From contig NZ_CP053564.1 in NCBI RefSeq assembly GCF_013155125.1, positions 3,727,501-3,791,500 of the forward strand: a DNA stretch of 64,000 nucleotides. The letters are read 5' to 3'. This DNA is from Pseudonocardia broussonetiae (GTDB taxonomy: Bacteria; Actinomycetota; Actinomycetes; Mycobacteriales; Pseudonocardiaceae). The notes beneath the pieces are model-generated. The model ran no database searches, was not told where the DNA came from, and saw only the letters and a list, made by a program, of their open reading frames with translations. Within the stretch, counting starts at the first letter, position 1. Each line of letters opens with the position of its first letter. The translations under genes and the position numbers were made by a program. Positions 32,865 to 41,303 of the stretch are shown piece by piece.

Positions 32865-33221
32865 GTGCAGACACTCACCCCCGATACCGTGCCCGTCGTC
32901 ATCAAGGACGAGAACGTCGAGGTCCGCCTCACGCAGGTCGGCGAGATGACCGTCTCGTTCATCCGCCTCACCGAGGGCACCGACCTCGGGCCGGCGCTCG
33001 TCGGGCTCCCCGGCGACACCTGCTCGTGCCCGCACTGGGGCTACATGCTGGAGGGGCGCCTGCTCATGCGCGTGCCCGGCGGCGACCGCACCTACTCCGC
33101 GGGCGAGGCCTTCTACTGGGCGCCCGGGCACGCGCCCTTCGCGCTCACCGACTGCGCCTACGTCGACTTCTCGCCCACCGCGGAGTTCGACACGGTGATC
33201 GCGCACCTCACCCGGGGCTGA
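32865..33221 (+). CDS. Cupin-domain protein
   Basis: A 118-residue single cupin barrel. HWGYMLEGRLLMRVPGGDRT followed by SAGEAFYWAPGHAPF gives the two cupin motifs; one Cys-rich turn (DTCSCPHW) precedes. The metal site is incomplete compared with classical enzymes, so a binding role is possible. The GTG start has a GAGGAG site. The 3' end overlaps the convergent PLP-enzyme gene by 14 bp. Function unknown. Confidence 0.8.
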   Translation: MQTLTPDTVPVVIKDENVEVRLTQVGEMTVSFIRLTEGTDLGPALVGLPGDTCSCPHWGYMLEGRLLMRVPGGDRTYSAGEAFYWAPGHAPFALTDCAYVDFSPTAEFDTVIAHLTRG

Positions 33222-34263
33222 CGGGCGGGCCGCCGTCGGTCCCCACCAGCACCACGACCGCCGCGGCGCCGGGGCGCGCGGTCGCACCGGGATCGGCGGC
33301 CAGCACCCGCAGGCCCGCCAGGGCCGCCGCGCCGCAGGGCCCGAGGGGGACCCCGGCGGCGCGGAGGTCGGCCACCGCGGCCAGCGCCTGGTCGTCGGTG
33401 ACCGCGACCGCGGCGTCGAGCCGCTCCGCGATCACCGGCCAGGCGGTCGAGGACACGGTGCCGCAGTTGAGCCCGGCCATCACCGTGGGCGCCGAGGTGT
33501 CGACGGTGACCGGCCGCCCGGCCGCGAGCGAGCGGCCCACGCAGGCCGCGCCGACCGGCTCGACGGCCAGCACCGCCGGCGGGCGCGAGCGGTGGTGCTG
33601 CAGCGCGGCCTGCAGCAGCGAGCCGACGCCCGTGGGCACCACGAGGAGGTCCGGCGCCGCGCCGAGCTGCTCGTCGACCTCGGCGAACAGCGTCCCGTAG
33701 CCGTCGACGACCCAGCCGGGGACGTCCTCGTACCCGGGGCGGGCGGTGTCCTGCACCAGCACGTCGTCGCCCCGCACCGACGCCGCGGCGTGGCGCACCA
33801 CGTCGTCGTAGACCAGGTCGGTCGGGACGACCTCGGCCCCCTCGCCCGCGACGGAGTCGGCGACGGCCGGGTCGAGACCGCCCGGCAGGTGGACGCGTGC
33901 CCGCACCCCGAGCAGCCGCGCCATCCGGGCCAGCGCGCGCCCGTGGTTGCCGTCGGTGGCCGTGACCAGGGTCGGCGCCGTTCCGGCCGTGCGGCGCCGC
34001 AGCTCGTCGAGCGAGCGCGCGGGGTCCGCGTGCCCGGCCCGCGCGCTGAGCGCCCGGTTGACCGCCCACGACGCGCCGAGCACCTTGAACGCCGGCAGGC
34101 CGAGCCGCTCGGACTCGTCCTTGACCCACACCTGCCCCACGCCCAGCTCCGCCGCGAGGGCGGGCAGCGGCGTCAGCGGGGTGGGGCGGTAGCCGGGCAG
34201 GGTCGCGTGGAACTCCCGGGGGAGCACGGCCAGGTCGCCCCCGGATGCCGGTATGGGTCCCAT
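33208..34263 (-). CDS. PLP-dependent diaminopropionate ammonia-lyase-like enzyme
   Basis: A 351-residue fold-type II PLP enzyme. The Schiff-base Lys lies in RLGLPAFKVLGASWA, TATDGNHGRALARMARLLG binds the substrate carboxylate, and VPTGVGSLLQAAL is the Gly-rich phosphate loop. The motif AFKVLGASWAV and overall order resemble diaminopropionate ammonia-lyase (YgeX) and threonine-deaminase relatives. It probably eliminates ammonia from a small amino acid; the exact substrate is uncertain. The ATG start at MGPIPASGG follows no strong ribosome-binding site. Confidence 0.82.
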   Translation of the reverse strand: MGPIPASGGDLAVLPREFHATLPGYRPTPLTPLPALAAELGVGQVWVKDESERLGLPAFKVLGASWAVNRALSARAGHADPARSLDELRRRTAGTAPTLVTATDGNHGRALARMARLLGVRARVHLPGGLDPAVADSVAGEGAEVVPTDLVYDDVVRHAAASVRGDDVLVQDTARPGYEDVPGWVVDGYGTLFAEVDEQLGAAPDLLVVPTGVGSLLQAALQHHRSRPPAVLAVEPVGAACVGRSLAAGRPVTVDTSAPTVMAGLNCGTVSSTAWPVIAERLDAAVAVTDDQALAAVADLRAAGVPLGPCGAAALAGLRVLAADPGATARPGAAAVVVLVGTDGGPPVSPG

Positions 34264-34348
34264 CGACTCCGTCTCAGAGGCTGTTGTTCGCGTCTCCCAT
34301 GGCGCGGAGTGTGGCCGATGATCACCGCGCGCGCCTACCGTGGGCCCC

Positions 34349-34636
34349 ATGACCGGATGGGTGCGGCCCTGGGTGCAGATGGTGGAGATCGCGGTGTCGG
34401 CACCGGTGGTGATCGGGATCAGGACGGTCGGGATGGTGCGCGGCGGGTGGCCGCCCACGGCGAAGGCCCGTCGCGAGTACTCGCGCATGGTGCGGGAGAA
34501 GACGGAGGGGTTCACGCGCGCCGCCGTCGTGGCGGTCACGACGCCGCCGCGCGACACGGCCCGCCTCGCCGCCGCCGTCCTCGCGCCGGTGCACCAGCGG
34601 GTGGTGGCGAACCGCAGGAGGCTGGGCGGGTGGTGA
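34349..34636 (+). CDS. Small hypothetical protein
   Basis: A 95-residue protein: a hydrophobic/amphipathic N-terminal half (MTGWVRPWVQMVEIAVSAPV) then a basic C-terminal half rich in Arg (TAKARREYSRMVREKTEGFT). I do not recognise a family. TACCGT seven bases before the ATG suggests a leaderless transcript. It overlaps the downstream epimerase-like gene by four bases (GTGA), so the two are cotranscribed. Confidence 0.6.
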   Translation: MTGWVRPWVQMVEIAVSAPVVIGIRTVGMVRGGWPPTAKARREYSRMVREKTEGFTRAAVVAVTTPPRDTARLAAAVLAPVHQRVVANRRRLGGW

Positions 34637-35436
34637 CCCGCCTCCTGGTCACCGGGGCCGCCGGCAGCATCGGCACGGACCTGCGTCCGCGTCTCGCCCG
34701 GCCCGGCCGGGTGCTGCGGCTGATGGACCTCGTCCCCGTCCCGGACCCCGGGCCGGGCGAGGAGGTCGTCACGGGGTCGGTCACCGACCGCGACGCCGTC
34801 GCCGCGGCGGTGGCGGGCGTCGACGCCGTCGTCCACCTGGCCGGGATCCCCGACGAGGCGCCGTGGGGCGACATCGTCGCGGCCAACGTCGACGGCACCC
34901 AGGCGGTGCTCGACGCCGCCGCCCGCGCCGGGGTCGGGCACGTCGTGCTCGCGTCGAGCAACCACGCCGCCGGCTTCCACACCCGCGACGCCGCCGGGCC
35001 GCTCCCGGCGACCGCCGAGCCCCGCCCGGACACCTTCTACGGCTGGAGCAAGGCGGCGCTGGAGGCGCTCGGGCGGCTCTACCACGACCGCTGCGGCACC
35101 CACGTCGTCTGCCTGCGCATCGGCTCGTGGGCGCAGCGCCCGGGCGACGCCCGCGCCCTGTCGACGTGGATCTCGCCCGACGACGGCGGCCGGCTGGTCG
35201 AGGCCGCCCTGGCCGCACGTGGCTTCCACACGGTGTGGGGGGTGTCGGCGAACACCCGCCGCTGGTGGTCGCTCGACGAGGGCGCGGCGCTGGGCTACCA
35301 CCCGCTCGACGACGCCGAGGCGCACGCGGCCGGCCTGCTCGGCGACGCCGACGGCCCCGACCTCACCGGTCCCGTCCACCACCGCGTCGGCGGGGCCTTC
35401 ACCGTGGCGCCGCTCGGGGAGCGGCTCGACTCCTGA
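34633..35436 (+). CDS. NAD-dependent epimerase/dehydratase family protein (uronate dehydrogenase-like)
   Basis: A 267-residue extended SDR. It has a Rossmann TRLLVTGAAGSIGTDLRPRL, an NAD-binding Asp in LRLMDLV, LAGIPDEAPW, VLASSNHAAGF, and a catalytic YGWSKAALEAL (YxxxK). The pattern and length resemble uronate dehydrogenase and similar sugar-acid oxidoreductases, but that substrate is only a suggestion. The GTG at 34633 overlaps the upstream stop and has GGAGGC upstream. Convergent with rnz, 13 bp away. Confidence 0.85.
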   Translation: MTRLLVTGAAGSIGTDLRPRLARPGRVLRLMDLVPVPDPGPGEEVVTGSVTDRDAVAAAVAGVDAVVHLAGIPDEAPWGDIVAANVDGTQAVLDAAARAGVGHVVLASSNHAAGFHTRDAAGPLPATAEPRPDTFYGWSKAALEALGRLYHDRCGTHVVCLRIGSWAQRPGDARALSTWISPDDGGRLVEAALAARGFHTVWGVSANTRRWWSLDEGAALGYHPLDDAEAHAAGLLGDADGPDLTGPVHHRVGGAFTVAPLGERLDS

Positions 35437-35449
35437 CTCACCGGCCTGC

Positions 35450-36346
35450 TCACCGACGGGGCGGCACCGGCACCCGCACCAGGTCCTCGGCCACCACGAC
35501 GTCCCCGCCGAACACCGCGGCCGCCTGCTCGCCGAACCGGGCGGGGTCGGGGTAGCGCTGGGAGAAGTGGGTGAGCACGAGCGTGCGCACCCCGGCGCGC
35601 GCGGCGACCGCCCCGGCCTGGCCCGCCGTCAGGTGGCCGTAGGTGTGCGCCAGGTCGGCGTCCTCGTCGAGGAAGGTCGACTCGATCACCAGCAGGTCGA
35701 CGCCCTCGGCCAGCGCGTGCACGCCGTCGCACAGGCGGGTGTCCATGACGAACGCGGCCTTCTGGCCCGGCCGCGGCTCGCTGACCTCCTCGAGCGCGAC
35801 GCCCCCGAGGGACCCGGTGCGCTGCAGCTCCCGGACGGCGGGGCCGTGGACGCCGGCGGCGGCGAGGCGGTCAGGCAGCATCCGGCGGCCGTCGGGCTCG
35901 ACGAGGCGGTAGCCGTACGCCTCGACACCGTGGTCGAGGCGGCGCACCTCGAGGTGCGGCTCGTCGGCGACCGGGCCGTCTGCGGTGATCGGGTGCTCGC
36001 GCACGTCGAGGACGTCGTGGAACGGGGTGGCGTGGCGCAGGCGGTCGAACCACGCCTGCCCCGACGCCGGGAAGTGCGCGTGCACGGGGTGCGCCACGCG
36101 GTCGAGCGAGAGCCGCTGCACGACCCCGGGCAGGCCCAGGCAGTGGTCGCCGTGGAAGTGCGTCAGGCAGATGCGGGTGATCGCCGAGCTCGCGACGCCG
36201 GCCAGCAGCAGCTGGCGCTGGGTGCCCTCGCCGGGGTCGAACAGGAGGCCGTGGCCGTCCCAGCGGAGCAGGTAGCCGTTGTGGTTGCGCCGCCGGGTCG
36301 GGGCCTGGCTGGCGGTGCCGAGCACCACGAGCTCCCGGTCGGACAC
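35450..36346 (-). CDS. rnz: Ribonuclease Z
   Basis: A 298-residue metallo-beta-lactamase-fold endonuclease that trims tRNA 3' ends. The zinc motif is [58 protein letters not shown] and VLTHFSQRY are all characteristic. The TAGGGT hexamer seven bases before the GTG start indicates leaderless transcription. It lies 55 bp from superoxide dismutase, transcribed in the same direction. Confidence 0.94.
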   Translation of the reverse strand: MSDRELVVLGTASQAPTRRRNHNGYLLRWDGHGLLFDPGEGTQRQLLLAGVASSAITRICLTHFHGDHCLGLPGVVQRLSLDRVAHPVHAHFPASGQAWFDRLRHATPFHDVLDVREHPITADGPVADEPHLEVRRLDHGVEAYGYRLVEPDGRRMLPDRLAAAGVHGPAVRELQRTGSLGGVALEEVSEPRPGQKAAFVMDTRLCDGVHALAEGVDLLVIESTFLDEDADLAHTYGHLTAGQAGAVAARAGVRTLVLTHFSQRYPDPARFGEQAAAVFGGDVVVAEDLVRVPVPPRR

Positions 36347-36401
36347 GGCCGCGACCCTACGCGCCGGCCCGGGCGGGGGGCCCGGACCGGCGCCGGGGGC
36401 G

Positions 36402-37004
36402 TCAGGCGGCGCGGGCCGCGGCGAAGCGCTGCGCGGCGTCGTCCCAGTTGACGACGTTCCACCAGGCCTTGACGTAGTCCGGCTTCACGTTCTTGTACTG
36501 CAGGTAGAACGCGTGCTCCCACATGTCGAGCATGACGATCGGCACGACGCCGACCGGCACGTTCCCCTGCTGGTCCCACAGCTGCAGGATGTGCAGGCGC
36601 TGCCCGAGCGGGTCGTAGGCGAGCACGCCCCAGCCCGACCCCTGGATGGTGGTCGAGGCGGCCGTGAACTGGGCCTGGAAGGCGTCGAAGGACCCGAAGG
36701 CCTCGTCGATCGCGCTCGCGAGGTCGCCGGTGGGCTTGCCGCCGCCGTCGGGGGAGAGGTTCTTCCAGAACAGCGAGTGGTTGATGTGCCCGCCGAGGTT
36801 GAACGCGAGGGTCTTCTCCAGGCCGACGATCGCGCCGAAGTCGCCGCCCTCGCGGGCCGTGGCGAGCTTGTCGAGTGTCTCGTTGAGCGCGTTGACGTAG
36901 GTCTGGTGGTGCTTCGAGTGGTGCAGCTCCATGATCTCGCCCGCGATGTGCGGCGCGAGCGCGCCGTAGTCGTAGGGGAGGTCGGGCAGCGAGTACTGGG
37001 CCAC
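36402..37004 (-). CDS. sodA: Superoxide dismutase (Fe/Mn family)
   Basis: A 200-residue cytosolic enzyme that dismutates superoxide. Metal ligands are visible in [23 protein letters not shown] and the Asp/His of [14 protein letters not shown]. The [18 protein letters not shown] block is actinobacterial-type; sequence alone does not settle Fe versus Mn. The GTG start ([12 protein letters not shown]) has GAAGGAG seven bases upstream and matches homolog N-termini, so the longer in-frame extension was rejected. Confidence 0.95.
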   Translation of the reverse strand: MAQYSLPDLPYDYGALAPHIAGEIMELHHSKHHQTYVNALNETLDKLATAREGGDFGAIVGLEKTLAFNLGGHINHSLFWKNLSPDGGGKPTGDLASAIDEAFGSFDAFQAQFTAASTTIQGSGWGVLAYDPLGQRLHILQLWDQQGNVPVGVVPIVMLDMWEHAFYLQYKNVKPDYVKAWWNVVNWDDAAQRFAAARAA

Positions 37005-37097
37005 GGTGCAGCTCCTTCTCTCGATCTTCTCCGGTGGTGCCATCATCTTGCTGTAGCCAACGTATCCACGCAGCGACGGCGGGATAGCGTGCGTCCC

Positions 37098-37748
37098 GTG
37101 GTCGCGGCGGTGGTGTGGGACATGGACGGCACGCTCCTCGACTCGGTCGACGCCATCGCCGCGGCGTTCGCGGCGGTCACCGGCCGCCCGCCGATCCCGC
37201 CGGCCGAGGTCGAGCGCCTCTTCCGGTTACCCACGCCGGCGGCGATCCTCACGGACCTGGCCGGAACCGACGCGGGCCCCGCGGAGGTCGACGCCTTCTA
37301 CGCGGCGCTGGCCGTCGAGGCCGAGGGCGTCGAGCCCTACCCGGGCGTCCACGACGTCCTGGCCGCGCTCGCCGGGCGCGTCCCGACCGGGGTGTTCACC
37401 GGCTCGAACGCCGTCGCGACCGGCATCCTGCTGCGCGCGACCGGCCTGCACGACCTGCTCGACACCGTCGTCGCCGGCGACGACGTGGCCCGTCGCAAGC
37501 CGCATCCCGACGGGCTGGAGCTCGCCTGCCGGCGGCTCGGGGTGGCGCCCGCCGCGGCGCTCTACGTCGGCGACACCGACAGCGACCTGACCACCGCCGT
37601 CAACGCCGGCGCGGTCCCGGTCGCGGCGGCGTGGGGGCACAACCACCGGCCCGGCGCGGTCGGCGCGGCGGTGGCCGCCCGCCCGGCCGACGTGCTGGCG
37701 CTGCTGGATGCCGGCCCGGACCGGCCGACTCGCGCCGCGCGCTCCTGA
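37098..37748 (+). CDS. HAD family hydrolase (phosphoglycolate phosphatase-like)
   Basis: A 216-residue HAD phosphatase. Motif I is [10 protein letters not shown], motif II GVFTGSN, the Lys is in [11 protein letters not shown], and motif IV is YVGDTDSD. The helical cap between motifs I and II is the small phosphoglycolate phosphatase/beta-phosphoglucomutase type. Substrate unknown. The GTG start is preceded by TAGCGT and seven bases, indicating leaderless transcription. The SRPBCC gene follows after 16 bp. Confidence 0.88.
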   Translation: MVAAVVWDMDGTLLDSVDAIAAAFAAVTGRPPIPPAEVERLFRLPTPAAILTDLAGTDAGPAEVDAFYAALAVEAEGVEPYPGVHDVLAALAGRVPTGVFTGSNAVATGILLRATGLHDLLDTVVAGDDVARRKPHPDGLELACRRLGVAPAAALYVGDTDSDLTTAVNAGAVPVAAAWGHNHRPGAVGAAVAARPADVLALLDAGPDRPTRAARS

Positions 37749-37764
37749 TCAGCAGACTGCCCCG

Positions 37765-38253
37765 ATGAGCCGCTTCTCCGCGACCACCGCGTCGGAGGCC
37801 GTCGTGGCCGCCGACCGCTCCCGGATCTGGGCGGTGCTGCGCGACCCCGTCCTGCTGCCGCAGCTGACGCCGCTGCTGCGGAAGATCGAGACCGACGGCG
37901 ACCGGTGGCGGTGGCACCTCGTCGGGCTGTCGGTGCTCGGCGTCGGGATCAGCCCGGTGTTCACCGAGCGGATGGTGTTCGACGAGGGCGACGGTGACGG
38001 CCACCGCATCGACTACACCCACGCCCCGCCGCCCGGCGTGCGCGAGAGCACCGGCGCCGAGGGCTGGTACGTCCTCACCGACGAGCCCGGCGGCGGCACG
38101 CGGCTCGCGATCAGCCTCGGTCTGAGCGTGGAGCTGCCGCTCCCGCGGCTCGCGGCCCCGGCCGTCACCGCCGTGATGAAGGAGACGATGCAGCGGATGG
38201 GCGACCGCTTCTCCGCGAACCTGCTGCGCCACCTCGGCGTTCCGGCCCGGTAG
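37765..38253 (+). CDS. SRPBCC (START-like) protein
   Basis: A 162-residue START/polyketide cyclase-like fold. The N-terminal ADRSRIWAVLRDPVLLPQLT is the usual first strand and helices, DYTHAPPPGVRESTGAEGWY is the middle sheet, and a long C-terminal helix (AVTAVMKETMQRMGDRFSAN) closes the cavity. Such proteins bind hydrophobic ligands. Function unknown. Probably cotranscribed with the HAD phosphatase gene. Confidence 0.78.
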   Translation: MSRFSATTASEAVVAADRSRIWAVLRDPVLLPQLTPLLRKIETDGDRWRWHLVGLSVLGVGISPVFTERMVFDEGDGDGHRIDYTHAPPPGVRESTGAEGWYVLTDEPGGGTRLAISLGLSVELPLPRLAAPAVTAVMKETMQRMGDRFSANLLRHLGVPAR

Positions 38254-38326
38254 GTTGACCGGCGTCCAGGAGAACGTGACGTGAACGGACCCCGCCCCGG
38301 CGGGGGTGGCGAGGCAGGGGTGTGCG

Positions 38327-39304
38327 GTGACCGGCCCCCTCGGCGCGCTCGACCGCCGCATCGTCGGCGCGCTGCAGGTCGACGGCCGCGCCGCCTGGGA
38401 GCGGATCGCCGCCGTGCTCGGCGAGCCCGAGGGCACCGTCGCCCGGCACGGGGCGGCGCTGCTGGGTGAGGGCGGGGTCCGGGTCGTCGGCGTGCCGGCG
38501 CCGGAGGCTGGCGCGGTCGTGCACCTGCGCTGCGGGCCCGGTCAGGAGCGGGTGGCCGTGCTCGCGCTGGCCCGTCGCGGCGACACCCGCTGGGCGCACC
38601 TGCTCGCGGGCCCGGCCGGGGGCGTCGCGGAGATCCGCTGCCCGCCCGACCGGCTCGCCCGGCTCGTCGGCGACGAGCTGCCCCGCGTGCCCGGCCTCGT
38701 CGACGCCACCGCCGACACGGTCCTGCGCCACGTCCGCACCGAGGACGAGTGGCGTCCCGGCCTGCTCGCCACCGAGGAGTGCGACGCCCTGTCCGAGCAC
38801 CTGCCCCCGCCCGGCGACGCGCCGTTCGGCGAGGTCAAGGAGCTGAGCCCGAGCGACCGCATGCTGCTCACCGCCCTGCAGTTCGACGCCCGCCGCGGCG
38901 ACGAGGAGCTGGCCGAGGTCACCGGGCTCTCGCGCAGCGCCGTGCCCCGCCGCGTCGACCGCCTCCGCCGCGACGGCCGCCTGCGCATCCGCGTCGTCGT
39001 CGACCCGGCCCGGATCGGGTTCCCCCTGCGCGCCGTCGTGCGCGCGTCGGCGGTGCCGCGGGACGTGGCGGCCGTGGCCGCCGGGCTGCGCCGCGAGCCC
39101 TGGGTGCTGCGGGCGTGCCGCGTCACCGGCGACCGCCCATTGCTGGCCGAGGTCGCGGTGCCCGGAGTCGACGCCCTGCACGACCTCACCACCGACGCCC
39201 CCTGGCTCGACCGCGTCACCGCCCTGGACACCGCGGTGGTCGTCGGCACGCTCAAGGACGGCGGGCTGTTCAGCCCGCCCGCCCCGCGCTCGTCCTGGGA
39301 CTGA
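38327..39304 (+). CDS. Lrp/AsnC-type regulator with duplicated module
   Basis: A 325-residue regulator containing two Lrp-like units. Each begins with a helix-turn-helix (LDRRIVGALQVDGRAAWERI and DRMLLTALQFDARRGDEELA), and each is followed by a ligand-binding half (VVHLRCGPGQERVAVLALA; RIGFPLRAVVRASAVPRDVA). Such double-module Lrp proteins are common in actinobacteria and usually respond to amino acids. The GTG at 38327 was chosen over an earlier GTG because AGGGG precedes it and the domain starts promptly. Confidence 0.85.
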   Translation: MTGPLGALDRRIVGALQVDGRAAWERIAAVLGEPEGTVARHGAALLGEGGVRVVGVPAPEAGAVVHLRCGPGQERVAVLALARRGDTRWAHLLAGPAGGVAEIRCPPDRLARLVGDELPRVPGLVDATADTVLRHVRTEDEWRPGLLATEECDALSEHLPPPGDAPFGEVKELSPSDRMLLTALQFDARRGDEELAEVTGLSRSAVPRRVDRLRRDGRLRIRVVVDPARIGFPLRAVVRASAVPRDVAAVAAGLRREPWVLRACRVTGDRPLLAEVAVPGVDALHDLTTDAPWLDRVTALDTAVVVGTLKDGGLFSPPAPRSSWD

Positions 39305-39353
39305 CCGCCGCCCGCGGGTGCCGCCGGCGACGATCACGGGGCACTATCGGGCG

Positions 39354-39665
39354 ATGCACGTGACTCTCACCGCCCAGGGCGCCGTCGTCGTCGACGCCGA
39401 CGACTGCACCCGCCTGCACCTCGAGACCTCCCTGACCGGCCCCGCGCTGCGGGCCGCCCTGCGCGACACCGGGACGGGCGAGGTCGCGCCCGACGGCGCC
39501 GTCTGGCTCGACCTGGCCGTGCTGCGCTCCCGGGCGCAGCTCGCCGCCACGGCCGAGGACTGGCCGGCGCGGTGGGACAAGATGGTGGGCTACGCGGAGA
39601 AGTCGGGCTGGCTGTCGGTCGACGGGCGGTCGGTGAAGGTGCACATCGAGGGTGCGCAGGCGTAG
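39354..39665 (+). CDS. Small conserved hypothetical protein
   Basis: A 103-residue soluble protein. MHVTLTAQGAVVVDADDCTR is beta-rich, then a helical LRAALRDTGTG segment and the conserved-looking WDKMVGYAEKSGWLSVDGRS. I do not recognise a named family. The start is ATG with no strong ribosome-binding site. A 21-bp inverted repeat follows 38 bp after the stop. Confidence 0.65.
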   Translation: MHVTLTAQGAVVVDADDCTRLHLETSLTGPALRAALRDTGTGEVAPDGAVWLDLAVLRSRAQLAATAEDWPARWDKMVGYAEKSGWLSVDGRSVKVHIEGAQA

Positions 39666-39702
39666 CCGGGGGCCCGCTCTGCCCGCGAGGCCCCGCCCCC
39701 GA

Positions 39703-39759
39703 GTTGCAGGAAAGCCACGTTCACGCCACTGGATTGCATGAACGTGGCTTTCCTGCAAC
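39703..39759. terminator. Perfect 21-bp inverted repeat with 15-base loop
   Basis: Arms 39703-39723 (starting GTTGCAGGAAAGCCACG) and 39739-39759 are exactly complementary. The repeat sits between convergent genes and probably terminates both. Its AT-richer arms stand out from the surrounding DNA, and its arms differ from those of the GTGAGTGG hairpins. Confidence 0.75.
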
Positions 39760-39783
39760 GGGAAGAGCGGGGGAGGGCGACGC

Positions 39784-40494
39784 TCAGACCCCCGGGTGCA
39801 CCACGTGGATCTCCGCCCACGTCACCCGGTCCGGCGGGGCACCGGTGGGCACGCGGACCAGGCCGTCGGGCCCCGGCTCGGCCGTGCCGGGCAGGTTCGG
39901 GAGGCGGTCGCGCAGGCGGCCCAGCGCGGCCCGGTAGAACCGCAGCTGGGTGCGCCGGCCGAACACCGCGAAGCCGACGCGGTAGAGCGGGTTGCGGATC
40001 TCGGACTGGCGCGAGTACGCGTCGATCCGGAACTCCACCCGCCCGGTCTGCAGCTCCTTGGCCACCTCGTAGACGAGCTTCCCCTGCTCCAGGTGCCCGT
40101 CGAGGGTCTGGTACGCCCACCCGACGACGCGCTCCGGGCCGTTCGGGCCGTCGCGCAGCTCGTCGAGCTCGGAGGTGATCCGCACGCCCATGAGGAACCG
40201 GAAGTTCGCGAAGCGGCCCTGCAGCAGCATGTCGCGGCCCACCACGTCGGCGGGGTAGCGGTACACCGCGCGCAGGACCGCCGGGTCGGTGAACTCGTAG
40301 CCGTTCACGAGCTCGCCGGCGTCGTGCACGAGCCCGTGGGGCTCGGGCTCGCCGGGCTGCTCGTAGCCGAGCTCGAGGGTCCAGCGGTCCTGGTGCCACC
40401 CGTGCGTGACGTGCGGCGGGGCCTGGCCCTCGTCGTAGTTGATGTGCCGGCGGCCGAGGTCCTCGACGATCGCGGGCAGGTCCGGGCCCCTCAG
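39784..40494 (-). CDS. DUF1990-like protein with probable CTG start
   Basis: A 236-residue protein if started at CTG 40494. The C-terminal part (VVGWAYQTLDGHLEQGKLVY, RVEFRIDAYSRQSEIRNPL) has the DUF1990 pattern. The nearest GTG (40329) would discard 55 in-frame residues that look coding (HINYDEGQAPPHVTHGWHQD). No ATG, GTG or TTG precedes them, but a CTG lies six bases after a perfect GGAGG. It is paired divergently with a second DUF1990-like gene of similar length. Function of the family is unknown. Confidence 0.72.
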   Translation of the reverse strand: MRGPDLPAIVEDLGRRHINYDEGQAPPHVTHGWHQDRWTLELGYEQPGEPEPHGLVHDAGELVNGYEFTDPAVLRAVYRYPADVVGRDMLLQGRFANFRFLMGVRITSELDELRDGPNGPERVVGWAYQTLDGHLEQGKLVYEVAKELQTGRVEFRIDAYSRQSEIRNPLYRVGFAVFGRRTQLRFYRAALGRLRDRLPNLPGTAEPGPDGLVRVPTGAPPDRVTWAEIHVVHPGV

Positions 40495-40540
40495 CGCGGG
40501 CCTCCGGTGATGATCACGCGGATCGGGTACCCGGACCGAC

Positions 40541-41284
40541 GTGTTCCTACTCGGTCGTCCCGCCCCCGGCTCCCGCCTCCAGTTCGTCGACCACGTCCTG
40601 CGCTGGCCCTACGGGATCGTCAACGCCCTGCGCCACCGCCTGCCCGGCGGCCCCGTGCTGCACCGCACCCAGATCGGGGGCGACGCGGGCGACCTGCCCG
40701 ACCCCGTCCCGGCCGACCTCCGCGACGACCGCATCCAGTACGTCTCCGACGGCGTCGGCCCGCTGATGCACCGGAGCTACTCCATCGAGGTCGACGGCGC
40801 CGAGCGCACCGCCGAGTCGGTGATGGCCGAGCTGCGCCGCGACCCCAACTGCGCCGTCCCCGACGCCGCCGTCTTCCAGCGCCCCGACGGGACCGACGGA
40901 CCGCTGAGCCTGGGCGACGAGTACGTCGTCCGCATCCCGGCGCCGTGGGACGGCCCGGTCCGCGTGATCGACGTGACGCCGCGCTCGTTCCGCCTGGCCA
41001 CGCTGTGGGGGCACCTGGAGGCGGGCCAGATCCAGTTCCGGGCCGAGCCGCTGCCCGGCGGCGCGCTGCGGTTCGTCATCGAGTCCTGGGCCCGCGCGGG
41101 CGACCGCGCGTCGCACCTGCTCTACAACCGGCTGCCGCTGGCGAAGGAGATCCAGCTGACGGTGTGGACGCGCACCTGCAGCGCCGTCGCCGAGATGGTG
41201 GGCGGCACCGTCCGCGACGGCATCACCGTCCTCACCCGCGTCGTCGAGGAGGACGTGGCGGCGCGGCCGGGCCCCGGGGTCTGA
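40541..41284 (+). CDS. DUF1990-like protein
   Basis: A 247-residue protein. The second half (LATLWGHLEAGQIQFRAEPL, FVIESWARAGDRASHLLYNR) parallels the LDGHLEQG..FRIDAYSR segment of the divergent neighbour, so the two are probably ancient paralogs. The N-terminal half (RLQFVDHVLRWPYGIVNALR) is membrane-peripheral-looking. The GTG start is preceded by TACCCG and seven bases. Function unknown. Confidence 0.7.
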   Translation: MFLLGRPAPGSRLQFVDHVLRWPYGIVNALRHRLPGGPVLHRTQIGGDAGDLPDPVPADLRDDRIQYVSDGVGPLMHRSYSIEVDGAERTAESVMAELRRDPNCAVPDAAVFQRPDGTDGPLSLGDEYVVRIPAPWDGPVRVIDVTPRSFRLATLWGHLEAGQIQFRAEPLPGGALRFVIESWARAGDRASHLLYNRLPLAKEIQLTVWTRTCSAVAEMVGGTVRDGITVLTRVVEEDVAARPGPGV

Positions 41285-41303
41285 CCGGCCCTAGCCTGGG
41301 GCG

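Noticed and set aside
29402..33019. Open frame of about 1200 codons on the minus strand opposite the SARP-type regulator
   Set aside because: It is an Arg/Gly/Ala-rich shadow produced by the high GC bias of the real gene on the other strand; no family resemblance or ribosome-binding site.
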